Shown here: positions 17,612 to 26,467 of the stretch, piece by piece
Position numbering within the stretch: position 1 is the stretch's first letter
How the letters are laid out: each line of letters opens with the position of its first letter
Assembly: GCF_001975825.1 (NCBI RefSeq)
Contig: NZ_MTKN01000038.1
Span: forward strand, 33,044 to 82,664
Direction: 5' to 3'
Length of the DNA stretch: 49,621 nt
From: [Flexibacter] sp. ATCC 35208
GTDB lineage: Bacteria; Bacteroidota; Bacteroidia; Chitinophagales; Chitinophagaceae
The notes under the pieces: generated by a model
The model's input: only the letters and a program-made list of their open reading frames with translations
Database searches by the model: none
What the model was told of the DNA's origin: nothing
Made by a program: the position numbers and the translations under genes

Positions 17612-18029
17612 CGCAGGGACTACATCTGCATTGGCAGTAGCACCGTCTGTGCATTTTTTGCATCACGGAGGTACTCGCCAGCAATTGGAGGCGTTTTCAA
17701 TTGTGCAGTCAGGCGAAGGATGGGAACAAAATGGTATTGAAAATGATCCCGGAAATGCAATGAGGATAGTGACACAAGCCCTCTCTGCATTGAAGAATGC
17801 AAAAACGATGGCAGATGTATTTTTGAATGTGGTAAACCAAATAGAGAATTCGGATACAGATACAGTGTGTGCAATAGCCACAATTATTGCCTCCCATTGT
17901 ACTGTTCTCGACGATTATGTGCCGGAAACATTGAAGAATGGATTGGAGAATGGAACATATGGAGCCGATTATCTTCGTAAGATTGATATGCAGGTAGAAG
18001 CAATTTTTCCGCGGAAAATGCTCTATTAA
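17612..18029 (+). pseudogene. Duplicated C-terminal fragment of ADP-ribosylglycohydrolase
   Basis: Bases 17612-18028 align without gaps to 5131-5547; I count 12 substitutions in 417 bp (about 97% identity), mostly transitions, and the frame stays open to a TAA at 18027-18029. It contains the second metal motif DTDTVCAIATI but lacks the first (YTDDTQ) and the whole N-terminal half, so it cannot be an active enzyme. Upstream bases are unrelated to the other copy, and the identity ends abruptly on both sides. An ATG at 17538 could start a chimeric 163-residue peptide. Confidence 0.85.
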
Positions 18030-18139
18030 TTCCTCCATTCTTTTACCATTTACCTCATTAGTAATTGGAATATAAGGAAAATAGGGAGACGACATATCCT
18101 ACCTAAAACAAATATAACTCTCTCACATCTTCCATCGTT

Positions 18140-19315
18140 TTAGTCCTCATATAATAATATAGGCTCTACTCTTTCTCTCCAATTCCCATTGCTAACATAA
18201 CTATCCAACTCCTCCTTAAAACCCTCAAAAGGCAATTTGAAAAAATCTTCTGCATCCAGTTGACCCAATAATAATGTCAAATGATTTTCCCCCTTTCCAT
18301 TTACAAGGGTTTTGTATGGTGCCCATTCAAACCTCCCCTTATAAGTATCCATGATCAGCTTAATCAATAGTAACCCCGTTTTTACTGCGTGAAACTGGTA
18401 TCTGTCTGTCACATGCAACATTATACCTTTGCAACTATTACCTGCATATCTACCCACTTCCGGCACGAAATCAACTTCACGGGCCACAACAGCTGTTTTA
18501 ATATTATCATTAAATATGTTCGCCAGCTCTCCTGCATTTATCCATGGAGCACCTGCTACCCTAAAAGGCACAGCGGTACCTCTACCCTCACTGATATTTG
18601 TCGCTTCCAGGAAGCAAAGACAGGGATAAAGCAAGGCCGTCTCAAAAGTATTAATAGCAGGAGAAGCAGGTACAAATGATTCGCTCCAATCAGGATGAAA
18701 CATATGACGCCTCCACCCAGTACATGTGACAACCTGAAGGTCACACCCAATTTTTCTTTCTATGTTAAAATAATACGACAGCTCTCCTATTGTACAGCTA
18801 TGACGAACAGGGATCGCCCACCTGCCAATAAAACTGGCGGCATTCACTTCATCAAGCATCGGACCTTCGGCTAGCAGGAGATTTCCAGAAATTGGATTAG
18901 GCCTGTCTAATACAATCAATTTTTTCCCATAGCGCGCTCCGGCCTCCAGCACATAAGTCAAAGTCCATAAATAAGTATAAAAACGACTACCAATATCAGG
19001 CAGGTCAATCAGGATTATATCCAGATCTTCAAAGTCCTTCTGATCCGGGGCCAACTTTTCACCATATAAGCTCACTACCGGCAAACCTGTCAGATTATCC
19101 ATTGTATTTCCCATAAAGTGACCATCCGGACCGGTAGTATCCAATCCGTGCTCAGGAGAAAATAACCTGACAACATTAAATCCATTTCTTATTAAGGCTT
19201 TCCTGGAAGCTTCAAAATTTGAGGTAACAGCCGCATTGTTCGTTACGAAACCTATCCGCCTGGCTTTCCAGTCCCATGCAGTAAGTAGTAGTCTGTCTAT
19301 ACCCAATTGTACCAT
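18140..19315 (-). CDS. namZ: NamZ-like exo-beta-N-acetylmuramidase (DUF1343 family)
   Basis: A 391-residue protein of the DUF1343 family; characterised NamZ releases terminal MurNAc from peptidoglycan fragments during cell-wall recycling. Family landmarks are GFVTNNAAVT, LFSPEHGLD, TGLPVVSLYGEK, the acidic DIILIDLPDIGSRFYTYLWT segment, LDRPNPISG and EGRGTAVPF. No signal peptide is visible, although many relatives are exported, so it may act on imported fragments in the cytoplasm, or the signal may be lost. TAGTTTTA (19329-19336, minus strand) is close to a -7 element, and the palindrome at 19341-19356 lies just upstream of it. Confidence 0.88.
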   Translation of the reverse strand: MVQLGIDRLLLTAWDWKARRIGFVTNNAAVTSNFEASRKALIRNGFNVVRLFSPEHGLDTTGPDGHFMGNTMDNLTGLPVVSLYGEKLAPDQKDFEDLDIILIDLPDIGSRFYTYLWTLTYVLEAGARYGKKLIVLDRPNPISGNLLLAEGPMLDEVNAASFIGRWAIPVRHSCTIGELSYYFNIERKIGCDLQVVTCTGWRRHMFHPDWSESFVPASPAINTFETALLYPCLCFLEATNISEGRGTAVPFRVAGAPWINAGELANIFNDNIKTAVVAREVDFVPEVGRYAGNSCKGIMLHVTDRYQFHAVKTGLLLIKLIMDTYKGRFEWAPYKTLVNGKGENHLTLLLGQLDAEDFFKLPFEGFKEELDSYVSNGNWRERVEPILLYED

Positions 19316-19340
19316 GATATTGTTAATCTAAAACTAAATA

Positions 19341-19356
19341 TGTAACAATAGTTACA
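19341..19356. promoter_or_regulatory. Crp/Fnr-type palindrome between divergent genes
   Basis: TGTAACAATAGTTACA is a perfect inverted repeat (TGTAAC-N4-GTTACA) with the same half-sites as the one before the efflux operon. It lies between NamZ (-) and the small membrane gene at 19408 (+). Relative to the latter its centre is about 30 bp before a weak -7-like GATTTTTA (19378-19385), the same spacing as in the efflux promoter. Confidence 0.55.
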
Positions 19357-19407
19357 GTCATTCTCGTTTTCCTATCGGATTTTTACAACCAAATCGGGAA
19401 AAAACTT

Positions 19408-19599
19408 ATGAACAAAATAGTTAAAAACTGGAGCTTCTTCAGGATAATAAGACTGATTGCCGGCATAATTTTAATCGGTGTGGCTATACAGATGCAACTC
19501 CTGATCATTGCCATATTTGGTGCCATGTTCATCATTCAGGCACTGGTCAATACTACCTGCTGTGATAGCTGTAATAATGGATCATGCAATACCAGGTAA
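19408..19599 (+). CDS. DUF2892-like small membrane protein with cysteine-rich tail
   Basis: A 63-residue protein with two hydrophobic segments (RIIRLIAGIILIGVAIQM and LLIIAIFGAMFIIQALV) and a short tail TTCCDSCNNGSC containing four cysteines. It belongs to the same broad family as the protein at 7277-7465, whose neighbours include a rhodanese. The cysteine tail could bind a metal or carry sulfur; this is inference. A truncated relative lies at 6074-6166. The upstream palindrome suggests co-regulation with the efflux operon. Confidence 0.75.
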   Translation: MNKIVKNWSFFRIIRLIAGIILIGVAIQMQLLIIAIFGAMFIIQALVNTTCCDSCNNGSCNTR

Positions 19600-19612
19600 G
19601 TACTGTACACTG

Positions 19613-19649
19613 AAAAAGAACGGCGACTTACCTAAGGCGCCTTCTTTTT
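19613..19649 (+). terminator. Probable intrinsic terminator
   Basis: AAAAAGAA, a one-base bulge and GGCG pair with CGCC and TTCTTTTT across a loop of about 12 bases, 14 bp after the small membrane gene. Confidence 0.5.
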
Positions 19650-19791
19650 GTTTCCCCCAATTTATTTACACAACACATTCTCTCTGTCGATCAAATGAAT
19701 AATTAATTCCACCAATACATCAATACTCAACCAAACACATTTAAAATAATCATTATAACTTCCTCACTTTTAACCCATTCTAATCGAGCTC

Positions 19792-19838
19792 ATGAAAAAC
19801 CACTTACCTTTACCCCGGGTTTAAAAAAATACCCGGGG
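19792..19838 (+). promoter_or_regulatory. Possible leader ORF overlapping a terminator-like hairpin
   Basis: An ATG at 19792 opens a 10-codon frame (MKNHLPLPRV) whose stop lies in the loop of a hairpin. The hairpin has CCCCGGGT (19813-19820) pairing with ACCCGGGG (19831-19838), followed by GCTTTT, and it ends 6 bp before the AsmA-like start codon. The order short ORF, terminator, gene resembles attenuation, but the peptide has no run of one amino acid, and the hairpin could simply end an upstream transcript. Confidence 0.35.
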
Positions 19839-19844
19839 GCTTTT

Positions 19845-22800
19845 ATGAGCTACGTCCAAATCAAAAGAACAGCACTACGAACACTGAAGATTGCCGGCAT
19901 TTCTATTGTATCACTTTTATTACTGCTATTCCTCCTCCCCGTCCTCTTTCCATCGACTGTCTCCAACAAGATCAAGACATGGACCAATAACAGTATTACT
20001 GGGGATCTCAACTTCTCAAAGGCAAGACTTTCCTTTTTCAATCACTTCCCTTCCCTCACATTAACCCTCTATGATTTCAATCTGAAAGGCGCCGCGCCTT
20101 TCCAAAAAGATACACTGATCGCCGCTGATGAAGTAGCCCTGGGTGTAAACCTCGCCAGCATTTTCTCAAACGCCATCAGCATCGATGAAATTTACCTCAC
20201 AAAAGGAAATATTCACGTGCTGGTAGATGCTGCCGGCCATCCAAACTATAACGTCTACCAATCAGCACCATCTACTAACAGCACTAAAACAGATAGCGGT
20301 AGCGCCTCTCTGAAAATAGCACGCATTCAGCTGGAACAGTGCAATATCATTTACAACGACCAGTCACTCCCGCTTTATGTAAAGGCCCAGAATGTTGATT
20401 ACCTGGGTAAAGGAGATCTCAGCAAAGCCCAGTTTGATCTGTATTCCCGCCTTCGTGCCTCCTCTTTCGATCTGAGCTATGGCAATACACCTTATATCCA
20501 GAATAAAAAGCTGGATGGAGAGCTGATTACAAAAATCAATACCAATTCACTGGATCTGATCTTTGAAAAGAATGACCTGAAAATCAATGAACTCCCTGTA
20601 CAATTAAATGGGAAATTCGGATTTTTAAAGAATGGATATGCCATGGATTTCAAACTCAATTCAAAAGAATCCAGCCTGAGCGCCATTTTCAGTGCCCTGC
20701 CACATGAATACACCACCTGGCTGGAACATACACATGTAGCGGGAACCGCGGATGTAAATGCCACCCTGACTGGTCAATACATTGCAGCAACCAACACCAT
20801 GCCTGATCTCACATTTAATATGCAGATCAGAAATGGTACCATCTCCAATGCAAAAGCACCCGCCCCTGTAAAAAACCTGTTCCTCAACTTCCAGTCACAA
20901 TTACGACAGCTGAATACCGATAGCCTGATTGTGAATATCGACTCTATTTTCTTCAATATTGACAAGGATTACTTTAGCGCGATCATGAAACTGAAAGGTA
21001 TCAAAACGCCGGAAGTTCATGTTAAACTGAATACAGATATAGACCTGGAAAAATGGAGTAAAGCCGTAGGACTGGACTCATTTGCCATGAAAGGCAGACT
21101 ACAGGCCCACCTGCTGGCTGATGGAAAATATGCAAAGTCCGTTGTATACAGAGGACTGCGGAAACAAGCCGATACCGTCATCAGCAGCATCCCGGCATTT
21201 AGCTTCCAGTCTTCCTTCCATAATGGGTATTTCAAATTCGCTTCTTTACCAAAGGCTGTTGACAATATCAATTTTGACATCCAGGCTTCCTGCCCCGACA
21301 GCAACTATGCACATGCTATGCTTGCCGTTAAAAACATCAATGCAAATGTGCTGAGTAACTATATCAAAGGCTATTTCCAGGTCAGCAATGCCAGCAGTCC
21401 ACTCGTGGATGCCAGCCTGGAAGGAATACTTCATCTGGACGACGTGAAGCAGTTCTACCCATTGGATAGCTTATCTATGGCCGGAGACCTGCATATAAAC
21501 ATTGTCACAAAAGGCAGTTACGTACCGGTAAAAAGATTGTTCCCTGTCACCACCGCCACTCTCACTATGAACAATGGCGTTGTGCATACAAAGTACTACC
21601 CCAATCCTTTGGAAAAAATAAATATTGATGCCACTATTACCAACACTACAGGTACTTTCAAATCACTAAATGTAAATGTCAAACCGATATCATTTGAATT
21701 TGAGGGACAACCATTTGTGTTGAAAGCGGATCTGAACAACTTTGATAACCTGCGTTATAATATCACCTCCAATGGGAATATTGACCTTGGTAAGATATAC
21801 AAAGTGTTTGCAAAGCAAGGATATGATGTGACAGGTCTGATCAAAACCAACCTGTCATTACGCGGTACACAAAGCGATGCTATGGCAGGACGCTACAACA
21901 GGTTATACAACAAAGGAAGCCTGGTTGTAAAAGATATCACCCTTACCTCTGAACTATTCCCACTCCCATTTTATATTGCTAACGGCGTGTTCCGTTTTGA
22001 CCAGGATAAGATGTGGTTCGATCAGTTCAATGCCCGTTATGGTAAATCCACCATCCGCCTGGATGGCTATTTGACCAATGTGATCGGGTATGCTACGCAA
22101 AAAGATCAGGTTTTGCATGGGCAGTTTAATTTTAAAAGCGATTATATATTAGTGGATGAACTGATGGTATATGGAGGTCATTCAACAGCCACCAACCCTA
22201 CAGCTAACACTACTACAACCTCCAGCACTTCTTCCGCTTCCGGCGTGGTCATGGTGCCCGCCAACCTGTCGCTTACCCTGAATGCCAATGCTGCAAGGAT
22301 ATATTTTAACGGTATTAATATCAACGATTTCCATGGCCAGCTGGTAATTGACAGCAACTACCTCCAGCTGAACAAAACCGGCTTTACTATAATCGGAGCG
22401 CCAGTGGAGATGGATGCAAAGTATACCAGTATCAATACCCGGAAAGCCACTTTCGATTACCATATCTCCGCTGCTGAATTTGATATAAAGCGCGCCTACA
22501 ATGAAATCAAATTATTCCATGATATGGCCACCTCCGCAGGTAGCGCCAGTGGTATCGTAGGACTTGAATACCACCTAAGCGGAAGACTGGATGACAATAT
22601 GCAGCCAGTCTATCCTTCTCTGAAAGGAGAAGGCGTGCTGTCTGTGAAGCAAGTAAAAATGAAGGGATTCCGGTTATTCAATGCAGTAAGTAGCGCCACC
22701 GGCAAGGATGACGTACGAGACCCGGATTTGTCAAAAATCAATATCAAATCCAAAATCAATAATAATATCATTACGATTGAGAAGACCAAAATGCGTGTGG

Positions 22801-23003
22801 CTGGTTTCCGCCCCAGATTTGAAGGTCAAGTGAGTTTTGATGGGAAATTAAACCTGAAAGGCAGACTGGGATTGCCGCCATTAGGGATATTGGGCATCCC
22901 GTTCAATGTAACGGGAACACAAAGTAACCCGAAGGTGAAGCTGAAGAGAGGGAGCGATAAGGATAAACTGGAAGAAACAGAAGATGATGAAGACCAGGAA
23001 TAA
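19845..23003 (+). CDS. AsmA-family large periplasmic protein
   Basis: A 1052-residue protein with one N-terminal transmembrane helix (about 14-36, IAGISIVSLLLLLFLLPVLF) and a long periplasmic body. The early FNHFPSLTLTLYDFNLKG and LAASIF-type segments are typical of AsmA/TamB-like bridge proteins, and the C-terminal region (GRLDDNMQPVYPSLKGEGVL, ...FRPRFEGQVSFDGKLNLKG, ...GIPFNVTGTQSNPKVKLKRG) matches the AsmA C-terminal domain. Such proteins are thought to form grooved beta-structures that carry lipids between membranes. A serine/threonine-rich linker lies near 770-800. The acidic tail ends in EDDEDQE. The gene stands alone between a leader hairpin and a strong terminator. Confidence 0.85.
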   Translation: MSYVQIKRTALRTLKIAGISIVSLLLLLFLLPVLFPSTVSNKIKTWTNNSITGDLNFSKARLSFFNHFPSLTLTLYDFNLKGAAPFQKDTLIAADEVALGVNLASIFSNAISIDEIYLTKGNIHVLVDAAGHPNYNVYQSAPSTNSTKTDSGSASLKIARIQLEQCNIIYNDQSLPLYVKAQNVDYLGKGDLSKAQFDLYSRLRASSFDLSYGNTPYIQNKKLDGELITKINTNSLDLIFEKNDLKINELPVQLNGKFGFLKNGYAMDFKLNSKESSLSAIFSALPHEYTTWLEHTHVAGTADVNATLTGQYIAATNTMPDLTFNMQIRNGTISNAKAPAPVKNLFLNFQSQLRQLNTDSLIVNIDSIFFNIDKDYFSAIMKLKGIKTPEVHVKLNTDIDLEKWSKAVGLDSFAMKGRLQAHLLADGKYAKSVVYRGLRKQADTVISSIPAFSFQSSFHNGYFKFASLPKAVDNINFDIQASCPDSNYAHAMLAVKNINANVLSNYIKGYFQVSNASSPLVDASLEGILHLDDVKQFYPLDSLSMAGDLHINIVTKGSYVPVKRLFPVTTATLTMNNGVVHTKYYPNPLEKINIDATITNTTGTFKSLNVNVKPISFEFEGQPFVLKADLNNFDNLRYNITSNGNIDLGKIYKVFAKQGYDVTGLIKTNLSLRGTQSDAMAGRYNRLYNKGSLVVKDITLTSELFPLPFYIANGVFRFDQDKMWFDQFNARYGKSTIRLDGYLTNVIGYATQKDQVLHGQFNFKSDYILVDELMVYGGHSTATNPTANTTTTSSTSSASGVVMVPANLSLTLNANAARIYFNGININDFHGQLVIDSNYLQLNKTGFTIIGAPVEMDAKYTSINTRKATFDYHISAAEFDIKRAYNEIKLFHDMATSAGSASGIVGLEYHLSGRLDDNMQPVYPSLKGEGVLSVKQVKMKGFRLFNAVSSATGKDDVRDPDLSKINIKSKINNNIITIEKTKMRVAGFRPRFEGQVSFDGKLNLKGRLGLPPLGILGIPFNVTGTQSNPKVKLKRGSDKDKLEETEDDEDQE

Positions 23004-23037
23004 TAAAAGGGAACATCTGACGATGTTCCCTTTTATT
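23002..23037. terminator. Strong terminator overlapping the AsmA stop codon
   Basis: A perfect 16-bp stem (AATAAAAGGGAACATC and its complement) with a TGAC loop. Its first bases are the last two of the TAA stop codon, so the hairpin starts inside the coding region. The T-rich 3' arm and A-rich 5' arm allow termination in either direction. Confidence 0.85.
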
Positions 23038-23198
23038 ATTCTCAGGTAACCCTCTGCTAATCGCTGTAGGCTGAATTTTTATGAGTTCCGAATTAATCAC
23101 CTCATAAACAACTTCCCCGAAAAAAACTTCTCCTGCAACAACATCAACTCCTGCCTCAACAAGCGGATTAATTAAGATTTTCTCATATTTTTGTCGCT

Positions 23199-23546
23199 AT
23201 GAAACGCGTACCATACATCCTGCTATATATCCTCCTTGTCATGTTATGGAGCATCTTGTTCTATAATTTCTTCGCTCCTGAAAAAGGTAGCTTCGTCATG
23301 CTGGGCTTACTGGCAGCCGCCGGCTTTTTCAGCCTGATCTGGGGGGTGCTGGTATCTCTTACCCAAAAGTGGATTGGATGGAAAGGATATGGTATGATGA
23401 TCTTACCCGTGGTTATCCTGATTGTATTCATCTTAGGCGTAGATCCGTCTACTTTCAAATATGCATTGGGGATCACTGCTATCAGCGAACTCGTCTCTTT
23501 TGTGAAGATCATTTTTCACAGACGGAAGCTTCTGCGATCTCTTTAA
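23199..23546 (+). CDS. Small multi-pass membrane protein of unknown function
   Basis: 115 residues with four hydrophobic stretches (about 6-25, 31-52, 65-82 and 88-105) and a basic tail HRRKLLRSL. I do not recognise the family. TATTTTTG at 23186-23193 matches the -7 consensus but ends only 5 bp before the ATG, which would make the mRNA almost leaderless. No operon partner is adjacent; about 235 bp without any clear gene follow. Confidence 0.6.
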   Translation: MKRVPYILLYILLVMLWSILFYNFFAPEKGSFVMLGLLAAAGFFSLIWGVLVSLTQKWIGWKGYGMMILPVVILIVFILGVDPSTFKYALGITAISELVSFVKIIFHRRKLLRSL

Positions 23547-23781
23547 TGCTGAAAAAAGTTCCCCTCCAGTAAAATTCAAGGTGCTGCTGAATCACCGGCA
23601 AATCCCGCACACCTGAAGGCAATGGCTCTACTCCCAAATCCCCCACTCCTTCGCCGTATACCCTCCCTTATAAAAACACCTGCCTATCTACAATACCCCA
23701 CAGGTGATCATCACATTCTCTAATAAGAAAATGAGCCACACAAATCCAATTGGCAGGTGCAACAAATATTGTAGTAAGGTA

Positions 23782-24060
23782 TTAATCATCTTCATTTAAC
23801 CAATCATCATACCCACAGCTGATGAGTTGCTCTTTCACATCAAGATAATGACTTTCGTCTGCATTATAATATCGGGCTATATCATTCTTGATCATAGCTA
23901 TCTCTTTATCTACCATCAAAGACAATACCTGCGCCAGACATCCGTCAGACATGTCATAATACAAAAACCGTATCACGCCTTCGTATGTATGTTGCTCCAA
24001 AGGATGTTTAAAAGCACATGTCAACATACTGTATGTAGATTGTAGATGCAGTGGAATCAT
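23782..24060 (-). CDS. Hypothetical cytoplasmic protein, 92 residues
   Basis: A soluble, acidic-tailed protein (MIPLHLQSTYSMLTCAFKHP ... YDDWLNEDD) with predicted helices and no known motif. Frame continuity, an ATG start and a balanced amino-acid composition favour a real gene, but the family is not recognised. Confidence 0.5.
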   Translation of the reverse strand: MIPLHLQSTYSMLTCAFKHPLEQHTYEGVIRFLYYDMSDGCLAQVLSLMVDKEIAMIKNDIARYYNADESHYLDVKEQLISCGYDDWLNEDD

Positions 24061-24116
24061 AACAAATTAAGTTGCGGGGTAAAAGTTATTCAAATATAAA
24101 ATTTTAAATTTACCTC

Positions 24117-24653
24117 ATGAAAAGAACCCTACTATACATTTGCCTGCTCTTGTGTGCCCACACTGCCATCGCGTCCACCGACACCACTACTACCTGGATT
24201 GACCAGGTCCGTACCCTTAGAGACGCTATCTATCAGAGAGATAAAGAAACAACTAAAACCTTCTTTAACTTTCCTTACAACAATGCTGAATTCTGGTATA
24301 TTGTCGGTGTACCTAACCTCGCAGAAAAAGAAGCCCCTGTCACTGAGAAATCGTTCGACCTATACTTCGACAAAATCTTCGATAAACAATTTATTACCGC
24401 CTTCCTGAAAATAAAAACAAAAGATCTATACGAAAAAGGCACGTCCAAAACAGCCGAATTTACAGATGATCAGGAAGAATACTATAGCATGGAAGCTACC
24501 TACGATAAGAATGAACAAACTGTAACACTGCAACTCAGTGGCTATAACAAAAAATCTGATCCTGAATACGATGGTGGCGAATACGCAATCTTCTACGTAT
24601 TCAAAATCAAGGCCGGCAAGTTGAGATTTGATAAAATCCTAATGGCTGGATAA
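24117..24653 (+). CDS. Hypothetical exported protein
   Basis: 178 residues with a signal peptide (MKRTLLYICLLLCAHTAIAS). The mature part mixes acidic and basic residues, with FFNFPYNNAEFWYIVG, FDLYFDKIFDKQFITAFLKI and a C-terminal strand-rich region (GGEYAIFYVFKIKAGKLRFD). I do not recognise the family. It looks like a small secreted or periplasmic protein in a single-gene unit with a terminator just after it. Confidence 0.65.
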   Translation: MKRTLLYICLLLCAHTAIASTDTTTTWIDQVRTLRDAIYQRDKETTKTFFNFPYNNAEFWYIVGVPNLAEKEAPVTEKSFDLYFDKIFDKQFITAFLKIKTKDLYEKGTSKTAEFTDDQEEYYSMEATYDKNEQTVTLQLSGYNKKSDPEYDGGEYAIFYVFKIKAGKLRFDKILMAG

Positions 24654-24658
24654 AGCCC

Positions 24659-24681
24659 GCAGACTACAGGGTCTGCTTTTT
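24659..24681 (+). terminator. Intrinsic terminator after the exported protein
   Basis: GCAGAC pairs with GTCTGC around a six-base loop, followed by a T-run. Confidence 0.6.
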
Positions 24682-24720
24682 AAAAAAATGTGAAAGTTCC
24701 CCCTCGCCCCACTGCCAAGG

Positions 24721-24751
24721 TTGTTATTAAAATCAAACTTCCTTACTTTTG
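24721..24751 (+). promoter_or_regulatory. Bacteroidota promoter of the HEAT-repeat cluster
   Basis: TTG (24721-24723), then 20 bases, then TACTTTTG (24744-24751) match the -33/-7 consensus exactly. It precedes the small gene at 24856 and probably the three large genes that follow. It also shows that the long open frame starting at 24721 cannot be translated from its first codon. Confidence 0.65.
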
Positions 24752-24855
24752 GCCCTGTTTATGTTCGTATGCAATTTTACCGTTACCTCATTATTCATTT
24801 AAACGGATCATCCATGCCATCACCCATATTCATATCCTTACTTGAAAGCAGCCGT

Positions 24856-25008
24856 ATGGAACAGCAACAAATCAGTATCTATATCACCCACGCCACACTA
24901 CAAGGTATTGTGAGCAACCTGTATCCGGAAGCCGTAGAGCTAAGAACCCATGATGGTAAAAGATGCGTTGTCGCTTTGGACAAGATCGAGGCGATCATCA
25001 CATTGTAA
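24856..25008 (+). CDS. Small beta-rich protein leading the HEAT-repeat cluster
   Basis: From the ATG at 24856 the product is 50 residues (MEQQQISIYITHATLQGIVS ... VALDKIEAIITL). Alternating strands around ATLQGIVSNLYPEAVELRTH suggest a tiny SH3- or LSm-like barrel, but this is only a pattern. In-frame ATGs at 24814 and 24769 are alternative starts downstream of the promoter. The next gene starts 40 bp later. Function unknown. Confidence 0.5.
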   Translation: MEQQQISIYITHATLQGIVSNLYPEAVELRTHDGKRCVVALDKIEAIITL

Positions 25009-25048
25009 GCCCCCCTTTTATACCAGCATATCTTTAATTGAAAATAGT

Positions 25049-26467
25049 ATGGACAAAACCCAACAATCCCTGCCGGGACTGATCAGACAGGTACTGGGTA
25101 GCCTTTACGCAGAAACAGTGATCAAAGCACAGATTCTACAGCTGGCCAAAAGCCACCTGCACGAACCAGAAGTCATCACCGCCCTGCTACAGGTATTACC
25201 TGATGTCAAAGACAAAAGATTGCGGGATGAAGTTATGTTCTTCCTTTCTTCGTTGAACACCTCCCGCTTCCCGGAGCCACGTGTCCTCTTTGATGCCCTC
25301 CTTCAGTTCTTCAGACAGGAAAAGGAAAGAGATACCCGCGTTGCCATCTTATTCAGACTACAGGACAGTATTCACCAGGACCAGCAACTGGTAGACTTCT
25401 TCATCGAACTCTCTGCCACCCCTCATCTCAGTGAACCCGAAATGGTCGCCATCCAGGATACCCTGGCCAACCTCCCACTCATCACTGAAGATATGGCCGT
25501 TGCCGCCCTGGAAAAACATCGTAACTCTCCTACCCTGCTGCAATCTCAAGCACTCACGCTGGCTGAGAAATGCACCCGCTGGGGCGATAAACTCTTTGCT
25601 GCTGCACAACCTTACTTCGATATCAAAAACGATCCGGACATCCGCATACGCGTCATGCGCCGCCTCGCTGATAATAAACAAATGAGCGATGCACAGCTCA
25701 TTACTTTAGCAACAGCACTGTCTCAAACGGGTACTAATGGCATCCGCTACGACCTGCTGGAACTCATCAAACCTTCCATGCGCATTCCGGAAATCAGACT
25801 GGCCGTGGCCAACGCCTTCGCTGCCAATCCTTCTGTATACGACGATGGAGAATTTGCTGCCGTCACCGATATGCTGGCCCCTTACATGGGCAGAGATGTG
25901 CACATCAGCAATATTATGCTGGAAAGCATCAAAGACCTCCCGGTAGCCGAACATAGAAGAAAGGTACTTTCGCTCGTTACCAACCGCCTGAAAACTGAAC
26001 AGATCCTCGATCCGCTTTTACTCCTCTTCTCCCGCGAAAGAGACGATAGCATACGCGAAGTATTGTTCAACCAGGTGAAAGCCCTCTCTGTAGCACGTCA
26101 TCCACAACTGGTCGATGTATTTGCCACAGAACTCACAGAACCTGGTTCTCCATTCAGGCTGACCTGTGCCGGCCTGCTGGCCAATGTTGCCGGGATCTAT
26201 CCACAGGTGATCCCTGCACTCGAAGATGTTCTGCGCTACGATACTGACAGAGAACTCCTGCGCCTGTGCCTCGATGGCTACCTGCGCCCCGGCATTACCC
26301 ATCAATTCGATGTACTGCTGGCAGTAGTACGCAATGAACTAATTGATACACTCTCCAGGCAAAAAGCCCTGGACGCTATTGTTAAACTGGATCTGGACGC
26401 TCCTCAGCAACAATCACTCGCTGACGCCCTTTCCGGTATTAAACCCAACGTATTAAAATATGAGTAA
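25049..26467 (+). CDS. HEAT-repeat-like protein 1 of 3
   Basis: 472 residues from the ATG at 25049 (MDKTQQSLPGLIRQVLGSLY); the upstream part of the frame is out of context. The sequence is almost entirely paired amphipathic helices, with repeat-like units of about 38-45 residues such as DVKDKRLRDEVMFFLSSL, NDPDIRIRVMRRLADN and ERDDSIREVLFNQVKAL. D-x-x-I/V-R motifs at the start of second helices are typical of HEAT repeats. No catalytic domain is visible; it is probably a scaffold. Its stop overlaps the next start by 8 bp (ATGAGTAA). Confidence 0.7.
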   Translation: MDKTQQSLPGLIRQVLGSLYAETVIKAQILQLAKSHLHEPEVITALLQVLPDVKDKRLRDEVMFFLSSLNTSRFPEPRVLFDALLQFFRQEKERDTRVAILFRLQDSIHQDQQLVDFFIELSATPHLSEPEMVAIQDTLANLPLITEDMAVAALEKHRNSPTLLQSQALTLAEKCTRWGDKLFAAAQPYFDIKNDPDIRIRVMRRLADNKQMSDAQLITLATALSQTGTNGIRYDLLELIKPSMRIPEIRLAVANAFAANPSVYDDGEFAAVTDMLAPYMGRDVHISNIMLESIKDLPVAEHRRKVLSLVTNRLKTEQILDPLLLLFSRERDDSIREVLFNQVKALSVARHPQLVDVFATELTEPGSPFRLTCAGLLANVAGIYPQVIPALEDVLRYDTDRELLRLCLDGYLRPGITHQFDVLLAVVRNELIDTLSRQKALDAIVKLDLDAPQQQSLADALSGIKPNVLKYE

